The notes under the pieces were generated by a model. That model made no database searches. It was given only the letters and a program-made list of their open reading frames with translations, and was not told the origin of the DNA. From NCBI RefSeq assembly GCF_014207445.1, contig NZ_JACHEM010000002.1, forward strand, positions 124,001-188,000: a stretch of DNA of 64,000 nucleotides, written 5' to 3'. The position numbers and the translations under genes were made by a program. Positions 60,387 through 64,000 of this stretch are shown here, in pieces (within the stretch, counting starts at the first letter, position 1; each line of letters starts with the position of its first letter). This DNA comes from Streptomyces candidus. GTDB lineage: Bacteria; Actinomycetota; Actinomycetes; Streptomycetales; Streptomycetaceae.

Positions 60387-60731
60387 GGGTGGTGCCCGTT
60401 CCTGTTCAAGTGTCTGCGGCGCGCTCGCCCGCCTGCGCGGGGGAGCGGTCCCACACTCGAAGAAGGCCCTTGCCCGGACCTTGTCGCTTCCTTGTCGGGG
60501 CCGGAGGGCAGCTGTGGCGATCCACCCGGAGAAGAAACGTCCGTCGTCAGCGGCGCAGGGTGAACCCTCGCACCGTTCCGAGCGTTCAGCGGGAGAGGGA
60601 CGCACCCGCGGAGGGGGAGGCGCACGGGTCGGCGACCGCGGCTTCCGGGGGAAGCGTGGGGATACCCTTGTCCGCCTGCCCCCGGCGAATGGGTGGAACG
60701 TGGCCGCACGCCGCCGCGGCCCGGCCGTGGC
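60387..60731. other. Intergenic region between AfsR-type and ECF sigma genes
   Basis: 345 nt without a gene: the spacer between the end of the leftward SARP regulator and the start of the leftward sigma gene, so it should hold the sigma promoter. No repeat or clear promoter was recognised. Confidence 0.55.
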
Positions 60732-63700
60732 CTATGGGGCGGGATCAGCGGTCCGCGGCACCGGCAGCTCGTGGTTCCCGGCCGCCCTCTCGGGCACGGC
60801 GGGCGTGGGGTCCGTGTCCATGTCCAGGGCGGTCAGCCGGTCGCGGGCCTGCTGGGCGGTGTGGGGCATCGCCCGTGCCTCGGCGTTTTCGAGGGAGTGC
60901 AGCCAGTCCGCTCGGGCGCCTTCCCGGTCGCCCTGGGCCAGCCGGGTGTCGCCCAGCCGCATTGTCGTCCCGATGGCGTTCCGGTGGTCGCCCAGTTCCT
61001 CGAACGCCCGCGTCGCCCGCTGGTAGGTGGCCACCGATTCCTGGTAACGGCCGAGCATGCGGAGGGTGTGGCCCAGAATGTCCCAGGCCTGGGCCAGCTG
61101 CCACGGCGCGTTCAGGCGCTGGAACAGGTCGATGCCCTCCTCGCTGTACCGGAGGGCCTTGCCGAGGTTTCCCAGGTTGGCGTGGAACCAGGAGAGTTCG
61201 ACGAGGCACTCGGCCAGCCACAGCTCCTCACCCATCTGCCGGGACAGTTCCAGTCCCCGCTCGGAGCCCGCCACGGCCTCCTGGATCCGGCCGAACAGGA
61301 ACAGCGCACACGCCATGAGGTAGTGGGCCCTGGCCTGTTCACCGACCTCGTCGAGTTCTTCGAAGATCGTGACGGCGCGTCGCAGGTGGTCGAGGGCCTG
61401 CTCCCGGTGGTCGAGGTACCCGTGGATGCTGCCGAGGTGGCGCAGGCAACGGCCCTCTTCGAGGCGGTCGTCGCGGCGTCGGGCCACGTCAAGAGCGGGG
61501 GACAGTGCGGCGATGGCCTCGGGCCAGAACTCCTGGCGGTTGAGGTGTTCGCTGAGAGCCCAGGAGAGTCCGGTGGTGTGGTGGTCCAGCTGCCGGCCGA
61601 CGGCGGTGTGGAGCAGGCCGGACAGTACCCCTTGTTCGGCGGTGAGCCAGTCGGTCGCCTGCTTGACGGTGGTGAGTTTTTCCGGGGTGACATCCGCGTG
61701 GGGTGCGCCGAGGTCGAGGTCGCGCGACCTGTCCTGTTTGAGCAGTTGGTTGGCCTCGTAGGCGGTGAACAGGTAGTGGTCCAGCACCCGGAGAGTTGCT
61801 CGATGGCGTTCCCCGGCGGTGTCGTGGGAGCCGTTGAGTTCGTCCGCGTAGCCGCGCAGCAGGTCGTGCAGGCTGTAGCGGCCGGGCGACGGTTGCTCCA
61901 CGAGACAGGAACCGACCAGTTCGGCGAGGGCTCGGCGGGTAAGGGGGAGGGGCATGCCGACAAGACTGGCGGCGGCCGGGACGGTGATGTGCGGACCGGG
62001 ATGCAGGGCCAGGAAACGGAAGAGCCGGGCGGCGGACTCCTCCAGGGCCCGGTACGACCAGGAGAAGACGGCGCGTACGTCGGTGGTGGTGTCGGAGCCG
62101 GTGAACGCGTCGAGACCGCCCTGGGCCTGTCGCAGGTCGTCGGCGATGGCGTGCAGGAGGAAGGACGGATCGAGCTCCGCGCGGGCGGCGACCACGGCCA
62201 TGGCCAGGGGAAGCCGTCCGCACAGGCGGATGATGTCGGCCGTCGCGGTGGGTTCGGCGTCCAGCCGTTCCGCTCCCAGTCGTCGCTCCAGGGCCTGGCG
62301 GGCCTCCGTCTGCGAGGGCAGCGGGAGGGAGAGGGGCTTGGCGCCGTCGCTGGTGATCAGGCCGGGGAGACGGTTGCGGCTGGTGATCAGCGTGAGGCAG
62401 CCCGCTCCCCCGGGAAGCAGGGGGCGGACCTGCTGCTCGTCGCGGGCATTGTCCAGGACGAGGAGGATCCGCCGGTCGGCGAGCAGGCTGCGGAAGAGCG
62501 TGCTGCGGCCGTGAGTGTCTTCCGGGATGCGCTGCGCGGGCACGCCGAGGGCGGTGAGGAATCCGTGCAGGGCGTTGCCCGGCGGCACTGCGGGCGCGTG
62601 CGGGTGGACACCGCACAGGTTGACGAAGAGCTGTCCGTCGGGGAAGGAGGAGGTGATGCGGTGGGCGTGGTGGACGGCGAAGGTGGTCTTGCCGACGCCG
62701 GGAGTACCGCTGATGACGACGACGGGAGCCTCGGCCGGCGCGGGCCGGCCCGGTGCCCCGCTCACGGCCGACAGCCACGCGCTTTCGGCCGCCCGGCCCG
62801 CGAACACCGGGAGACCGCGGGGCAGTTGTGCGGGACGCGCCAGGGCAGGTGGCGGGGCTCCCTTCTGCTCCGTGGCAGCACCGGCAGTTGGACCGGACAG
62901 GCCGTCCGCGCCGGGGCCGACGGCTGGGGCTGCCTCGGCCTCGCCGGATGCTCCGGCCCCGGCGGTGGCGAACGGGCCGTGGCTGTGCGCGGTGTCGCCG
63001 CCGCCGGGGACGCTCGCCGCGCCGTACCCGTTCGGTGCGGAGGCCGGGTGAAGGGGCGGCAGGTCGTGATGGAGGATGCCGTGGTGCAGGGCGCGCAACG
63101 AGGGGCCCGGTTCGAGTCCGAGTTCGTCGGCGAGAAGCCGGCGCAGGTCGGCGTAGCGCTGCAGGGCTTCCGGGTACCGGCCGGCGAGGTACAGGGCGCG
63201 CAGCAGCAGCGCCCAACCGGTCTCCCGCAGGGGGTGCTCGGTGGTCATCTCCTGCGCCGCGTCCAGGGCGTCGGTGATCCGTCCTTGCAGGAGCAGGGCG
63301 GTGGTGCGGATCTCGCGGGTCGTCTGCCGCAGCTCTTCCAGGCGGGCCGTCTCGTGGGTGGCGAACAGGTGGTGCGCCGCATCGGCGAAGGCGCTGCCGC
63401 GCCACATCTCCAGGGCTCTGCGGGCCTCCTCCACCGCCTGTTCGGGCCGGCCTCGTTCCATGGACCGTTGTGCCTGGGCGAGGGCCCGCTCGAAACGTAC
63501 GGTGTCACGGCTGCCGGGCGGCACCCGCAGGGCGTAGCCCAGGGGTTCTGTGACCAGCACCTCGAAGGTGCCTCGCCGGCGCAGGTGCTGGGGTTCCAGG
63601 ACCGCGCGGACCTTGCTGATGTGGGCGTGCAGGGAGCCCAGCGCCCCGCGGGGGGCTCGTCCCGGCTGCTGCGGCCACAGTTCCTCGCACAGCGTTTGCG

Positions 63701-63845
63701 GAGAGACCGCCCTGCCGTCGGCGAGCAGGAGGCGGATCAGCAGCAGCCGTTGTCTGCGCCGGCCCGGATCGATGTCCGTGCCCGCCCGGCGTACCACCAG
63801 CGGCCCCAGCACTCCGAAATCGAGTCCCTGCCCCACAGCTGTCAC
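60732..63845 (-). CDS. AfsR/SARP-family transcriptional regulator, full-length
   Basis: About 1037 aa. The N-terminal OmpR-like SARP DNA-binding domain (1-~95, LDFGVLGPLVVRRAG; PQTLCEELWPQQP) and bacterial activation domain (~95-250) are followed by a Pro/Gly/Ala-rich linker. An NB-ARC ATPase comes next, with GTPGVGKTT near 378 and ILLVLDNARDEQQV (Walker B). The rest is helical: AVFSWSYRALEESAARLFRF, then tetratricopeptide repeats (EGRCLRHLGSIHGYLDHREQ; AQAWDILGHTLRMLGRYQES). AfsR-type proteins integrate signals to activate antibiotic genes; the target here is unknown, and the flanking genes are not biosynthetic. GTG at 63845 is preferred because it places the SARP domain at the start; GTG at 63893 is possible. 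Confidence 0.9.
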   Translation of the reverse strand: MTAVGQGLDFGVLGPLVVRRAGTDIDPGRRRQRLLLIRLLLADGRAVSPQTLCEELWPQQPGRAPRGALGSLHAHISKVRAVLEPQHLRRRGTFEVLVTEPLGYALRVPPGSRDTVRFERALAQAQRSMERGRPEQAVEEARRALEMWRGSAFADAAHHLFATHETARLEELRQTTREIRTTALLLQGRITDALDAAQEMTTEHPLRETGWALLLRALYLAGRYPEALQRYADLRRLLADELGLEPGPSLRALHHGILHHDLPPLHPASAPNGYGAASVPGGGDTAHSHGPFATAGAGASGEAEAAPAVGPGADGLSGPTAGAATEQKGAPPPALARPAQLPRGLPVFAGRAAESAWLSAVSGAPGRPAPAEAPVVVISGTPGVGKTTFAVHHAHRITSSFPDGQLFVNLCGVHPHAPAVPPGNALHGFLTALGVPAQRIPEDTHGRSTLFRSLLADRRILLVLDNARDEQQVRPLLPGGAGCLTLITSRNRLPGLITSDGAKPLSLPLPSQTEARQALERRLGAERLDAEPTATADIIRLCGRLPLAMAVVAARAELDPSFLLHAIADDLRQAQGGLDAFTGSDTTTDVRAVFSWSYRALEESAARLFRFLALHPGPHITVPAAASLVGMPLPLTRRALAELVGSCLVEQPSPGRYSLHDLLRGYADELNGSHDTAGERHRATLRVLDHYLFTAYEANQLLKQDRSRDLDLGAPHADVTPEKLTTVKQATDWLTAEQGVLSGLLHTAVGRQLDHHTTGLSWALSEHLNRQEFWPEAIAALSPALDVARRRDDRLEEGRCLRHLGSIHGYLDHREQALDHLRRAVTIFEELDEVGEQARAHYLMACALFLFGRIQEAVAGSERGLELSRQMGEELWLAECLVELSWFHANLGNLGKALRYSEEGIDLFQRLNAPWQLAQAWDILGHTLRMLGRYQESVATYQRATRAFEELGDHRNAIGTTMRLGDTRLAQGDREGARADWLHSLENAEARAMPHTAQQARDRLTALDMDTDPTPAVPERAAGNHELPVPRTADPAP

Positions 63846-63900
63846 CGCGCCCACCCGGAATCCGGCTCGGCGGTGCCGCCATCGGGGGCACACGCATGAT

Positions 63901-63917
63901 CATGTCCTGCGGACATG
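63901..63917. promoter_or_regulatory. Palindrome upstream of the AfsR-type gene
   Basis: CATGTCC-TGC-GGACATG: perfect 7-bp arms with a 3-nt spacer, 56 nt upstream of the chosen GTG. It is a plausible operator, perhaps autoregulatory. Confidence 0.5.
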
Positions 63918-64000
63918 TGTGCGGCCCGCTCCCGCGGTGACGAAAGCCGGCTGCCGGTCCACATGGCATCCGCTCGTTCCTCGTCGCGATGACCTCCCCG

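Noticed and set aside
60693..63899. A 1068-codon + frame opposite the AfsR-type gene
   Set aside because: It is antisense to a protein with SARP, NB-ARC and TPR motifs; its composition is shadow-like.
1..64000. CRISPR arrays, tRNA/rRNA genes, insertion sequences
   Set aside because: No regularly spaced repeats, tRNA-like cloverleaf sequence or transposase motifs were noticed on reading. A tRNAscan or IS search was not possible here.

Overview
This is high-GC actinobacterial DNA, almost certainly from a Streptomyces chromosome. The markers are codon use with G/C in nearly every third position, a CutR/CutS pair, a SepH division protein, a short chaplin, an AfsR-type SARP regulator, KdpDE and a Streptomyces-style type VII secretion (ESX) locus. 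The species cannot be named from the sequence. No tRNA, rRNA, CRISPR array or transposase was seen.

Region 1 (1-12.5 kb) is a type VII secretion island. A leftward operon encodes a small membrane protein, EccD, a MinD/ParA-like ATPase and the three-ATPase motor EccC. A divergent rightward set encodes two WXG100-like proteins, a DUF6507-type protein and a 914-residue polymorphic toxin ending in a PD-(D/E)xK-like nuclease, followed 3 nt later by an Imm49-family immunity protein. Base composition falls in the toxin tip and the immunity gene, as expected for an exchangeable warhead cassette.

Region 2 (12.5-40 kb) is mostly conserved core. It holds a VOC protein, a rhodanese, sepH, an aldonolactone-oxidase-like flavoprotein with an MFS exporter, coproporphyrin ferrochelatase, suhB, cutRS, and then a long block (DUF4193, DUF3093, dut, DUF3710, OB-fold protein, DUF3159, two TrkA/Ceo proteins, a KimA-like APC permease, a TrmA/RumA-type RNA methyltransferase). 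Much of that block follows the gene order remembered for Mycobacterium tuberculosis around dut-ceoB-ceoC. Potassium is a theme: KdpDE without the Kdp pump, two TrkA regulators and a KimA-like permease.

Region 3 (40-52 kb) is accessory. It holds a YihY/BrkB membrane protein, a three-gene envelope/stress operon, a predicted conflict system (an EACC1-like membrane protein plus a 1304-residue caspase-helicase-nuclease fusion), and a four-gene module (XRE regulator, ImmA/IrrE peptidase, MAB_1171c-type membrane protein, cytochrome P450) whose last three genes overlap by 4 nt each.

Region 4 (52-64 kb) is a cell-surface and regulatory block. It holds SigK/RskA, a chaplin, a membrane-linked molybdopterin oxidoreductase, a fasciclin lipoprotein, a DUF4394 protein, a class F sortase with a CHRD-like surface protein, a second ECF sigma factor and a full-length AfsR/SARP regulator. 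The best candidates for an under-described system are the EACC1/caspase-helicase pair and, second, the ESX toxin cassette.
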